This document shows, one piece after another, positions 1-8,760 of a stretch of 64,000 bases of DNA. The DNA is from Phlebiopsis flavidoalba. Taxonomy: Eukaryota; Basidiomycota; Agaricomycetes; Polyporales; Phanerochaetaceae. Where the stretch lies: contig JAOCPU010000008.1 of assembly GCA_035772785.1 (NCBI GenBank), positions 186,001 through 250,000 of the forward strand. Direction: 5' to 3'. Position numbers and translations under genes: made by a program. Below the pieces are notes generated by a model that did no database searches, was not told the origin of the DNA, and saw only the letters and a list, made by a program, of their open reading frames with translations. Numbering within the stretch: position 1 is the first letter of the stretch; every line of letters begins with the position of its first letter.

Positions 1-19
1 ATACGGTCAAGCCGTTACA
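1..19 (-). repeat. Start of 3' LTR, cut by window edge
   Basis: On the minus strand this reads TGTAACGGCTTGACCGTAT. It matches the start of the 5' LTR at 6310 (TGTAAACGGTCTTGACCGT) with small differences. Both share a short inverted repeat around the terminal TG. Only 19 nt of the LTR lie inside the window. Confidence 0.75.
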
Positions 20-33
20 TCATCCCCCTTTTT
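20..33 (-). other. Polypurine tract of the chromovirus
   Basis: The minus strand reads AAAAAGGGGGATGA directly before the TGTAACGG start of the 3' LTR. This position and composition are those of the plus-strand primer of an LTR retrotransposon. A similar AAAAAAGGGGGATGA string also occurs inside pol near 2045-2060. Confidence 0.7.
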
Positions 34-419
34 AGCGCGAGCGGAGCGAACGCTTTCGAGGTGGGATGATAGGGTCGAGCCGGGGGCTTGTCAGGACGCT
101 GGACACGCGACCAGAGCGAGTCGTGTCTGTGGTGGGCGTGCACATTACGACGGAGCGGAGGTTCGCCGCGTATGCGGGCGACGGGGAGCGCGGACGAGGA
201 GCGGCAGCGGCAGCGGGTACGGCGCAGGATGTGCGGAGCGGGCAGTGGCAGCGGACGGCAGGGCAGTGCGGTAGACGGAGCGACGGCGAGGCAGCGGGCG
301 ACGGGACCCTGTGGAGCTATGGAAGGGGGGAAAACTGTTGTAGGTCATGTAGGCACTGGTTAGGGATAAGGTTTATTTAAAATTAAAGGTTGCTCAATGA
401 CGAAGCCTGGTGGGCGACC

Positions 420-1810
420 GGCGGCGGCGCAGCGGATGAAAAAAACGGCGATTGGAAAGCGTTCGATCAACGAGCTATTAGAGCTGGTATGGGGATTGTC
501 GGATAACGGGATCCAGGAGTCTTCGTCAGCCTGGAAGGTTCTTCCAGTGAACAAGTACTCGTGATCGATGCCCAATCTTGCGGCAGTCGAGAATCGAGTC
601 GATGGTGTACGCGTGGAGAGGTCGAAAAAAAGGAATGGAATCAGGGTGAAGTTCGATGGGGTCGGGTGAAGCATGGGAATGGAAGTCAGAAGGATCAGAA
701 TAAGGTTCGAGGAGGGAAAACATGGAAAACGGGGTGTAAACGAGAGAGGTAAGTAAGGGAGACGAAGTTGATAAGCGAGTGGTGAGATCTTGCGAGCGAT
801 TTGGGAAAGGTCCAAGCCGACGAATGGTCGAGCTTGTCGGAAGGACGTGTAGTCTTGATGTTTCGACGAAGGAGCCAAACGAGCTGGTCATCCTTATACT
901 CGGGAGCATCTTGAACGCGTCGGTTGTACGCAGTCGATATCGCACTGAACGTCTTGCGCGTGCTTCAACTCAGCTCGCAACTCAGCATGGATATGCTCTA
1001 AGCGTTGAGCGAGTTCATGCGCGGCAGGAACAGTAGAGCGTTCAGTGACTTTGGGCTCGAAGGCAGGGTGATAGGCGAAGTGGTGGCAAAGAAGGGGGGT
1101 TTGTTTGGTGGAGGAGTTCTCTGCGTTGTTGAATGCAAACTCGGCGACAGGCAGGTAGTCGACCCAGTCCCCCCCCCCCCCCCCGTCCTGCTGGTAAGAG
1201 CAGTACGCACGAAGGTACGACTCAAGCGTCTGGTTTGTACGCTCTGTCAAGCCATCGGTTTTGCGGGGTGGTACGCTGTCGAGGTACGATGATCTACTTG
1301 TAACAAAGCAGTGAGTTCTTTCCAGAAACGCGAAACGAAAAGAGAACCACGATCCGAGATGATAGACTCGGGGAGACCGTGATAACGAAAGATGCGGTCG
1401 AGGAATAGCCAAGCAAGCTCAGCGGCGGTCATCGACTCCTTGCATGGCACAAAGTGCGCAGCTCGGGTAAGGCGATCACATACAACCCAGATTGAGTCGT
1501 AGCCATGTGAGGTTGGGAGCTTTACGATGAAGTCCATCGTGATCGCTGTCCAAGGTCGAGAGGGGAGTGCGAGAGGCTGGAGCAAGCCGTAGGGCTTGTG
1601 ACGAGGGTTCTTGATACGCGCACAAACGTCGCATGCTTGAACGTAGCGACGAACGTAGGTGTGCATGCCAGGCCAGGAATAGTCGCGTTGTACAAAGGCA
1701 AGCGTACGTGTGCGACCAGGGTGTCCGGCAATGATGGCGTCGTGTCGAGAGTGGAGGATGTCGGAACGCATCGAAGCAGGCACATAAAGGCGACCCTTGT
1801 GGAAGACCAT
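420..1810 (-). pseudogene. Integrase plus C-terminal chromodomain of the chromovirus
   Basis: Minus-strand reading starts near 1810 with an HHCC zinc domain (HDAIIAGHPGRTR, then CDVCARIK). The catalytic core follows: first Asp in TMDFIVKLPTSHGYDSIW, second in IISDRGSLFVSRFWKE, Glu in the TERTNQTLESYLRAYC helix. The typical DWVDYLPVAEFAFNN motif comes next, and the end, near 420-620, carries a chromodomain (VLVHWKNLPG, then EDSWIPLSDNP and LIERF in another frame). The frame changes at the 16-nt G run (plus strand C run 1169-1184), just before DWVDYLP, and again within the chromodomain. The enzyme inserts element cDNA into the host genome. The parts are all present, but the frame is broken several times, so I annotate it as a damaged copy. 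Confidence 0.9.
1169..1184. repeat. C16 homopolymer inside integrase
   Basis: Sixteen consecutive C on the plus strand, G on the coding strand, fall between the conserved QD and DWVDYLP residues of the integrase. The run replaces about two to five residues and breaks the frame. Confidence 0.95.
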
Positions 1811-2015
1811 GCCGTCGAGGACAGTGAAGTCTGGGTTTCCATGTGCGAGGGCTTCGCGCCACTCGACGTCATCCTTGAACGCGTTTTTGAAACGTTCAAG
1901 TAAGACGGAGTTGTCAATGGCGAGGCGCGTGGTGAGGGCGGAAATGGATGTGGTAGGTGGAGAAGGAGTCGGAGAGTCTGAAAAATCGAAAAGAAATTGA
2001 GTGTGTGTTCGCGGT

Positions 2016-3474
2016 TTAAAAGAGTCTGGTGTTGTTCTTCCAGGACGTCATCCCCCTTTTTTCGGCGCGAAGTCCGAGCGACGAGAGGGTGAGTCTGCAA
2101 CATTTTTTATGGCCGGGGCCCCAGACAAGACGAAAGTTGAACTCGGAGAGAAACATCGACCAGCGAGCCTGGCGACGATTGAGAACACGAGAAGACATGA
2201 AATACTCAAGGTTTTTGTGGTCAGAGATGACCGAAACGGGTGGAGTCGAGCCATGAAGCCATGCACGCATGTCGCGGAAGGACTCGACGACAGCGAGTAG
2301 CTCCTTGTCATGTACTTCGTAGTTGATCTCAGCAGGCGTGAGCTTGCGAGAGAAGTAGCCGACAGGGTGAAGGAGGCCCATGGTCATCGGGTTGTTGAAG
2401 AACACCCGAGAGGGCAAAATCTGAAGCGTCAGTGGCAAGGGTACAAGGGAGAGACGGGTCGAAATGACGAAGAACGGGGTACGAAAGAAGGGCTTTCTTG
2501 AGCGCATTGAAAGCGTCTCGACAGGCAGAAGAGAAATCGAAAGGCACGTTTTTACGCGTAAGCGCATTGAGCGGCAATGCCAGCTTTGCGTAGTTATCCA
2601 CGAAGCGACGGTAGAAGTTAGTGAAACCAAGGAATGATTGAATGTCCTTGACGGACGAAGGTTCAGGCCAAGACGCGACTGTTTCCAACTTCTTGGGGTC
2701 CATGCGAATGCCATCGGCACCCAGGAGATAGCCCAAGTAGTTGACCTCAGTCTTGTCAAACTCGCACTTTTCCGCGTTAGCGTAAAGGTGAGCAGCCTTC
2801 AAGCGGTCGAGCACTTTCATGACATGCTGATCGTGCTCTTCCTGAGAACGAGAGAAGATCAAAATGTCGTCGAGATAGACGACACAGAACACGTCGAGGT
2901 AGTCTCGCAGCGTGTCCTGGATGAAAGCCTGAAAAGTGGCCGGAGCATTGGTAAGGCCAAAAGGCATGACCAAATACTCGTAAAGGCCCAAAGGGGTGCG
3001 AAAAAGCAGTCTTCCACTCGTCTCCCTCCTTAACGCGGATGAGGTTAAAGGCGTTCTTCAAGTCAATGACTGTGAAGCGAGTACACCCCTGAACCCGGTC
3101 AAGGAGATCGTCAATGAGCGGAAGCGGATAGCGATTCTTTTTGGGTTGATTGCGTTCAGTCCACGATAGTCGACGCAGAGCCGTAAGCCCCCAGTCTTCT
3201 TGCGGACGAACAGAATCGGCGATGCAGCAGAAGAAGTGGAACGGCGGATAAAGCCCTTCTTCTGGTTCGACTCGATGTACTCCGTCAGAGCGGTACGCTC
3301 TTCAGGAGTCAAGCGATACATGGGACCAAAAGGAGGGGACGTACCTTCTTCGAGCTCGATGTCGAGGTCGTACAGCCTGTGCGGCGGTAACGAGTCCACG
3401 TCGCCCGAAGTAAAGACAGAGTCCCAAGCGGGAGTACTTGGGCGGGTAGTGCGCAGAGGCATGGTCATCTCCAT
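2016..3474 (-). pseudogene. Reverse transcriptase and RNase H of the chromovirus
   Basis: The RT domain runs from about 3400 down: [15 protein letters not shown] and [19 protein letters not shown] lead into [10 protein letters not shown]. Next are MPFGLTNAPATFQ and the catalytic YLDDILIFS near 2860-2880, then FLGFTNFYRRFV in the connection. RNase H follows with LATDASDFALSGVL and the DHKNLEYF motif near 2200. Together they copy element RNA to DNA and degrade the RNA template. Frames shift near 3060, 2400 and 2050, each time between recognisable motifs, so the ORF is split into at least four pieces with no loss of sequence. The catalytic Asp pair is intact. Confidence 0.92.
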
Positions 3475-3804
3475 CAGAAGATGGAGAAGGGAGGTCCGGG
3501 GTCGAGATCCAAGTCGGACTCGGGGGCGTCAAGCCGGACATAGTCGCAAGCTTGTATGACGCAGAGCCTACAGGGTGAAAGCGGATCAGCGTGCAATCGG
3601 AGAGGATTTTGGAATACTTCAAGAAGCGACGTGGGTTGACAACGCACAACGTCAGGAAGCTTCTGGGGTTCGGGTCTGGGTGGTATCTCTGCTGAGGAGC
3701 GACCGAAGCCATTCCAGGCAAGAAACGACGAGAGGAACGGGGTAGTCGATTGAAGGGGTAGTCGAGAGCAAGGGAGGAGGAGACGATGCGTTGGATTACC
3801 CGAA

Positions 3805-4372
3805 TCAACGCTCGTGAGGAGGACTGGACGGAGGAGTCGGGAGTCGAGAGACGAGAGTGGAGCCGTTAAGACCGAAGCCTAGACCGACTGTGGTAGCGGA
3901 GTTCAAAGCAGTGAGGTGGCGCGGAAGACCGAAGCCTTTGGCCGAGACAGTGACAGGAGTTGAACGGGTGAGGTTGCAACAGGCAAGGGTGAGGTCTGCG
4001 GTGACCCAGTCGATGTTTGGGTTGTGACGGCGAAGCCAGGCGAGACCTAAAATTAGCGGATACGAAACAGAGACAACACCAAGAGAAATGATCTCCGAGT
4101 GTTTGTTGACGGTCAGTTGAGTGACGACGTCGTGAGTGACCAGCCCAGAGGCAATCGGGCGGTCATCAACAGCCATGACAGGCGTTGGAACGTCCTTGAG
4201 ACGACGGGGGTATGGAGTGACGCTGGGCGAACTTCTCCGAGATGCATGATCCCGAAGCGCCTGAGTCGACGAGAGCGAAGGTGCGTATGGGTTTTCTGTT
4301 AGGGAAATGGAGACAAAACGTTAATGAAGAAATGGTCTGGAGAGTTTTCAAAAGTGTTAGCAGCAAAAACAA
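3805..4372 (-). pseudogene. Retroviral-type aspartic protease of the chromovirus
   Basis: The minus strand carries ALVDSGASGSCISEKFA near 4270, where DSGA is the active-site motif of retropepsin-like proteases. A downstream flap and hydrophobic part (SYPLILGLAWLRRHNPNIDW) is typical of Gypsy proteases. The protein cleaves the Gag-Pol precursor. It lies between gag and RT, as expected. One frame change near 4170-4200 separates the DSGA half from the GLAWLRRHNP half. Confidence 0.85.
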
Positions 4373-4506
4373 AACGAGGAGCAGGGAGACGAGGGGAAAC
4401 GGGTATGAAACGTCCGTCAGTGGACTGGACGTGAGTGGGCTCCACGACGGGTGTGGACGGACGGATCCCAGAAACGTCAGCCGGGAGCCCAGGGATCTGG
4501 GAAGGG

Positions 4507-5530
4507 CTACCGGCTAGGCTTTTCCCGACGAGGCAGCCTTTGCAGAGCTGGGAGTCGAGTTGGCTTTCGCTTTCGCCGACATGTTCGGGCAATTAGCCAC
4601 AACATGCTTCCCTTGGCCGCAGTACAGACAGAGGCCTTCCTTACGTCGACGCTCCTTCTCAGCAGATGTGAGAGGACCTCGTTTGACCGCGTCGATCTCC
4701 ATTGGGACGACCGTGGAGTTCGACGGGGCGGCAACGTAAGGTGCGGGGGCGGCCGCAGGCGTGACCGAAGGGCGAGGACGTGGGGGGTTGTTGCTTGCTG
4801 TCATTACGGTTGGAGGAGCGCTTGGCTTCCTCTTTCCGTTCAAGCTCGCGTTCGTGTAGCTCATCGTCGAGCTCAATGCACAACCTAGCATAGTCAGCGA
4901 ATATTTTGGGACGAGGTTTGCCTACCAGAAGGTCCTTAAGCTCAGGCTTAAGACCATCCTTGAAGTAGTCGATCTTCGTGCTGTCGACCAGCTGGAGATC
5001 TTGATGGAGTTCGCACGACCGGGCCCAGTAGTTGTGGCAGGAACCCTGTCTGGCGAAGAGCCTTCAGCTTGCGCAAAGCCGTCGCGGAGACGTTCGAGTC
5101 CCCAAAATGGTTGCGGAAGTCGGCGAGGAGGGCGGTGAAGTTGTCGAGGAGGCCTGGGTTCTGGGCGCGAACACCGTTGAACCAGGACTTGGGCGGGCCA
5201 GTCTTGGGTTAGGAGGCGGCGTAGACGGAGCGGTCAAAGTCATGGACCAACGACGCGCGTTGCAGATGCACCGCGTTGGTGATGTCGTCGACGCCAAGAC
5301 TCGACGTTGGATGCATTGCCGTCGAACACTACCGCGGGCTCCTTGAAGCGTGGAACGCCTCGTGGCTCAGCCGGGGAGGGGTACTGGTGGGCTTCGGAGG
5401 TGGTGGTGGTGCGGTGGACTGGGTGGTTTGGGTTGCCTGGTTGCGCAGAAAAATCCGTCAGGCCATTGACAGATTGCGCCAGCGCATCCTGAGTTTGCTT
5501 TTGAACGAGTGGAACTCGTTACTCAGCAGG
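4507..5530 (-). pseudogene. Gag with CCHC zinc knuckle
   Basis: The best-read part (about 4514-4891) is Pro/Ala-rich and then basic. It ends in a C-X2-C-X4-H-X4-C knuckle (CLYCGQGKHVVANC, about 4595-4636), the nucleic-acid-binding signature of Gag. The upstream part, 4900-5530, is coding-like on the minus strand but changes frame several times. Gag packages the element RNA into cytoplasmic particles. The boundary with the 5' untranslated leader is uncertain, because the start codon is not clear. Confidence 0.75.
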
Positions 5531-5899
5531 TGTGCAGGGTTTGCACCCAGAGCGCCTGGCGCTCCTGTTCTGCGTTCTCAAACAAGGGCGCTGTGTGAAC
5601 TGGTTCTCGGTGGTGGAGGATATACCATGGTCTGGTTTGGATGTTTTCGGCCTGGTCCCAATCGAACCAGGGATCCGCGTCGCCAGAAGCCGAGACAATG
5701 TCGACATGTCGAGTAGAACGAAGGGGAAGAGGGCGAGGGCCTGTAGAACGAGGAAAGAAAAGAAGCAGAAGGAACACGTCACACGTGGTGACGGCCGGAG
5801 ACGCGCCGAAGCTGCGAGAAGTTTTCGAGTCCACCACCGGTTGGTAGAAAGGCAAACCAAGCAAACTGTGGACAGGGGCGCGTACACAGAACAGAGTGC

Positions 5900-6310
5900 G
5901 GGATTACGAGACCGGGCGAGGACACGACACACAGGACGCAGGGGGAGCCCCCCCCCCCCCCCACCCCCCCCGGGGAACGTCGAACGAGACACGCTTAAAG
6001 GAGTTCCGAGTAGAGGGGCGCCGTTACTGGCGTTGGTTTCGCAAAGAGGACGTACAACCGCTGGCGACGAGACGACAGGATACGGGCGGGAGCGCTGGGA
6101 ACAAACATATAAACAAAACAAACGATAGCGCAGGCGTCAACGAAACCGAGACGAAATGTACAAACGAGAATCGAAGGCAAGGAAATAGTCCATGAGGCCC
6201 GAAGGCGTGCTAGAGAGAACCGTGTCCGAAACCTGGTACGTATTACTAATTCTTTCCATGCCCGGAGGCGTACTAAAAAAAGGCCTGTGTAACGGTCAAG
6301 ACCGTTTACA
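5900..6310 (-). repeat. 5' LTR of the chromovirus (outer edge certain)
   Basis: The LTR starts at 6310 on the minus strand with TGTAAACGGTCTTGACCGTTACA, which contains an imperfect inverted repeat. It matches the 3' LTR start at 1-19. A section around 6000-6170 (CAACGCCAGTAACGGCGCCC and flanks) is shared with the diverged LTR at 8237-8545. The inner end and primer-binding site could not be placed. A C15-A-C8 tract (5948-5971) lies at the presumed inner part. Confidence 0.7.
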
Positions 6311-6515
6311 CCGATGACTCGTAGGAGGTTGCAGGAAGCACACTCCAAGTAAAAAGGCAAGTGTCCGCGGTTGACCGTCTGCTTTTGGACGGCGTCTGCC
6401 CGTTGCAGTGGAGGCTGGCTTCCGGGGCACGATAAAAGAACCAAGCTGCCGTCAACTCCCCCTCACTCTATCCTCTCACTCTCAACCACACCATTCACGC
6501 AACAACTACTCGATA

Positions 6516-6890
6516 ATGACGACCCCGACGCCTCATTCAAGGCAAGATCAAACAAATCACGTAAGTAACACACTCTATCATGATATCCCCATCTTTTGTC
6601 CCGCTCCCAACCGCCTACGTTCTTGCACTGGTACTCACGCAAAACGTTGCTCAGCTCGGTCCGCTCCCTGCGTCGTCAAGATTCGCCATCCTCCCCCGCC
6701 ACCGACTGTTGGACGTCGCAGTGCGGCATTCGGTAAAGGATATGACCGTCTCAAATTTACAGGTTCTCCATCCGAGTCGGTCGCGCACCGTCCCAGGCAC
6801 CTTTCGTTCCGAGTCCGCGGTCACTGTAGATACTTGGGTTTTCGGGTTTGGCTGGTCGTCGATTGCTTGTAGATCTTTGGCTTCGGGTGT
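6516..6890 (+). other. Possible orphan 5' end of a gene, first exon and intron
   Basis: An ATG at 6516 opens a 15-codon reading (MTTPTPHSRQDQTNH) that ends exactly at a consensus donor GTAAGT at 6561. A pyrimidine-rich stretch and CAG acceptor near 6655 follow, then an open exon in more than one frame. Upstream lies a CT- and CA-rich leader typical of basidiomycete transcripts. About 230 bp on, the sequence runs into the tandem repeat, and no conserved domain is visible. It could be the start of a small lineage-specific gene, or the remnant of a gene cut by repeat insertion. I do not recognise the product. Confidence 0.3.
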
Positions 6891-7505
6891 TGGGCAGTCG
6901 GTGATGAACTCCTCGGGTCGAGGCCGCAGTCTGCCATTGCTGGGGGGGGAACCTCTTCTACGGCGTGAGGGCAGCAAGGCCCTTGAAGCGACACAAGACG
7001 ACGGCTCAACTGCCTTGGAAAATTACGGGGGAAGAAGCGACCCGGGCCTGCCGCACCCACCACCACGCGCATGGACCGGAACGGAGCAACGGTTAGCACA
7101 CGAACCGCAGGAGGAGCATCCTCGGGCAGGTGGGATGAACGGTGACTGAGACCAGCTCGTGTCGGGACCGCCCCTTCGGAAGGGGGGTTTTGTAGAGCCC
7201 ACCGAGATGAGGCGGCGGGCCGTCCAGTCCGCGCGACAGGTATGGCCGGGCCGGAGTTAAACGATGTTCCCTACTATCCTCGTGCGGGTGTGGCTCCAAA
7301 GCCTGAAGCCTAGTCTTTGGCATGGCGTGTTAGTCGCTCTCTCGTGTACTAGTATCCCCTATACATATCCTTGCGCATCAACATAGTCGCTTCAAGCTCG
7401 AGGGTCTGAGGCGCAAATTCTCGCTTGTGTTGTTTGTGTTTGGTTCGTGTTTTTTTCTGCCTGCGTTGTTTCCGTTGTGCTCTTTTTTTGTTGTTTGCGT
7501 TCCTT
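6885..7505 (+). repeat. Tandem repeat unit 1 (about 620 bp)
   Basis: This unit shares long near-identical blocks with the next one: GAGGCCGCAG..CTGCCATTGCTGGGGGGG, GGGACCGCCCCTTCGGAAG, GTAGAGCCCACCGAG, GGTATGGCCGGG and GAAGCCTAGTCTTT. Order and spacing are conserved throughout. No frame stays open across both units, so it looks non-coding. Confidence 0.85.
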
Positions 7506-8110
7506 TCGGCTCGTTCGTCGGTGGATGAATTGCTCGAGTAGAGGCCGCAGCCTGCCATTGCTGGGGGGGAACCACTTCTACGGCGTGAGCAGCAGGCCCT
7601 TGAAGCGACAAAAGACGACGGGCGACGCCCGCACGAGGAAGCCGACCCGGCCTGCCGCCCCACCCACGCGCCGACATAGACCAACGGAGCAACGGTCAGC
7701 ACACTCGCAGGCAGAGAGAGCATCCTCGGGCAGTGGGACTACGGTTACTCCAGCGAGCTCGTGTTGGGACCGCCCCTTCGGAAGAGGGGTCTGTAGAGCC
7801 CACCGAGTTGAACTCGGCGGCGGCCGTCTAGTCCGCGCGTAAGGTATGGCCGGGCGGAGTTACACGATGTTCCCTATCATCCTCGTGCTGGTGTTGGCTC
7901 CAGAGTTTTGAAGCCTAGTCTTTTGGGTGCGGATGCGTATCAGTCATGCTCTCTCTGTGCCACTTCAGTACTGACCGATTCTTACGCACCACATAGTCGT
8001 TTCACAGCTCGAGGTCTGAGACGCATTTCTCGTTTTTGTGGTCTGTGTTGTTCTCGTCGCCTTCGCTGTTTCTGTCTTTTCCGTGAGCTCCATCGTTGTT
8101 GTTGTTGTGA
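7506..8110 (+). repeat. Tandem repeat unit 2 (about 605 bp)
   Basis: This is the second head-to-tail copy, diverged by substitutions and small indels. Homology continues into the CACATAGTCGTTTCACAGCTCGAGGTCTGAG block near 7990-8020, which matches 7380-7410 in unit 1, and fades in a T-rich tail. What the unit is cannot be told from this window. Confidence 0.85.
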
Positions 8111-8236
8111 CTTCACTTTTTCCGTCTGGAACGGCGCGGCCATCGACTTGGACACGTGGACAGTCCTGGAGCTTCCTGGCAGTTTGTGTTGTTTTTTATG
8201 GTCCCTAGCTACGCGCTGCTAGGGATCTATTACTTA

Positions 8237-8545
8237 TGTACAGATGAGTTGGCTTTCATCTGTTGTCCACTTACTCATTTGCTGACCAGCCTATATCCGG
8301 AGACGATGTCAGTGTTAGGGTTCTGTGACCAACTCGTCTCTCGATTTCATCGACGCCCGCACTCTTCGTTTGTACATGTTTTGTGCTCGGGCGCTTAGAA
8401 CTTGTCCTGTCGCCTCTCGCTCCTCGTCGCTCCTGTACGTCTCCGAGTCATTGCGAATCAACGCCAGTAAAGGCACCCCTCTACTCGTAACCTCTCTCTT
8501 CTGTCTCGCGACGTTCATCGGCATCATAGCATAGCAATGTATGTT
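8237..8545 (+). repeat. Diverged solo LTR of a Gypsy relative
   Basis: Positions 8430-8500 (AACGCCAGTAAAGGCACCCCTCTACTCG) match the 5' LTR near 6000-6040 read on the minus strand, and weaker similarity extends back to about 8350. The 5' edge begins TGTACAGATGA at 8237. It carries a perfect 8-bp inverted repeat (8240-8247 and 8256-8263), the same terminal hairpin design as the chromovirus LTR but with a different sequence. No internal region is attached, so it is a solo LTR or fragment of a related family in the opposite orientation. The right boundary is approximate. Confidence 0.6.
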
Positions 8546-8760
8546 TTGAAAGACGCAAGAGAGCTTCAGAAGCAATTTCAAGTGTGAAGGGTAAAGATAC
8601 ACGCATATATGTACAAGATATCCAGTCCGATAAAAAGAAATGACAACTCATCAAAAAGCGCAAAACTCAGCCAAGGCGACTATTCAAAACCCCAAAATTA
8701 CATTTTTATAGCCCCGGTCCAGCTGAAAGTCTTCGCCAACTCGACCCTCACCCGAAAGCT

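Larger units (their letters stand above)
1..6310 (-). mobile_element. Ty3/Gypsy chromovirus LTR retrotransposon
   Basis: A nearly complete retroelement lies on the minus strand. Reading from high to low coordinates it has a 5' LTR starting TGTAAACGG at 6310, gag with a CCHC knuckle, an aspartic protease, reverse transcriptase with YLDD, RNase H, integrase with HHCC and DDE parts, and a C-terminal chromodomain. A polypurine tract and the first 19 nt of the 3' LTR follow at the left edge. The order PR-RT-RH-IN-chromodomain defines chromoviruses (Metaviridae of fungi). The chromodomain is known in this family to direct insertion into silent chromatin. The coding part is broken into short open stretches, so this copy is either dead or damaged by base-calling indels. 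The rest of the 3' LTR must lie outside the window, so target-site duplication and LTR-LTR divergence cannot be judged here. Confidence 0.93.

Noticed and set aside
145..348. Overlapping GC-rich ORFs on both strands at the left end
   Set aside because: They lie between the chromodomain end and the polypurine tract of the retroelement, with no motif; they arise from GC-rich sequence lacking stops.
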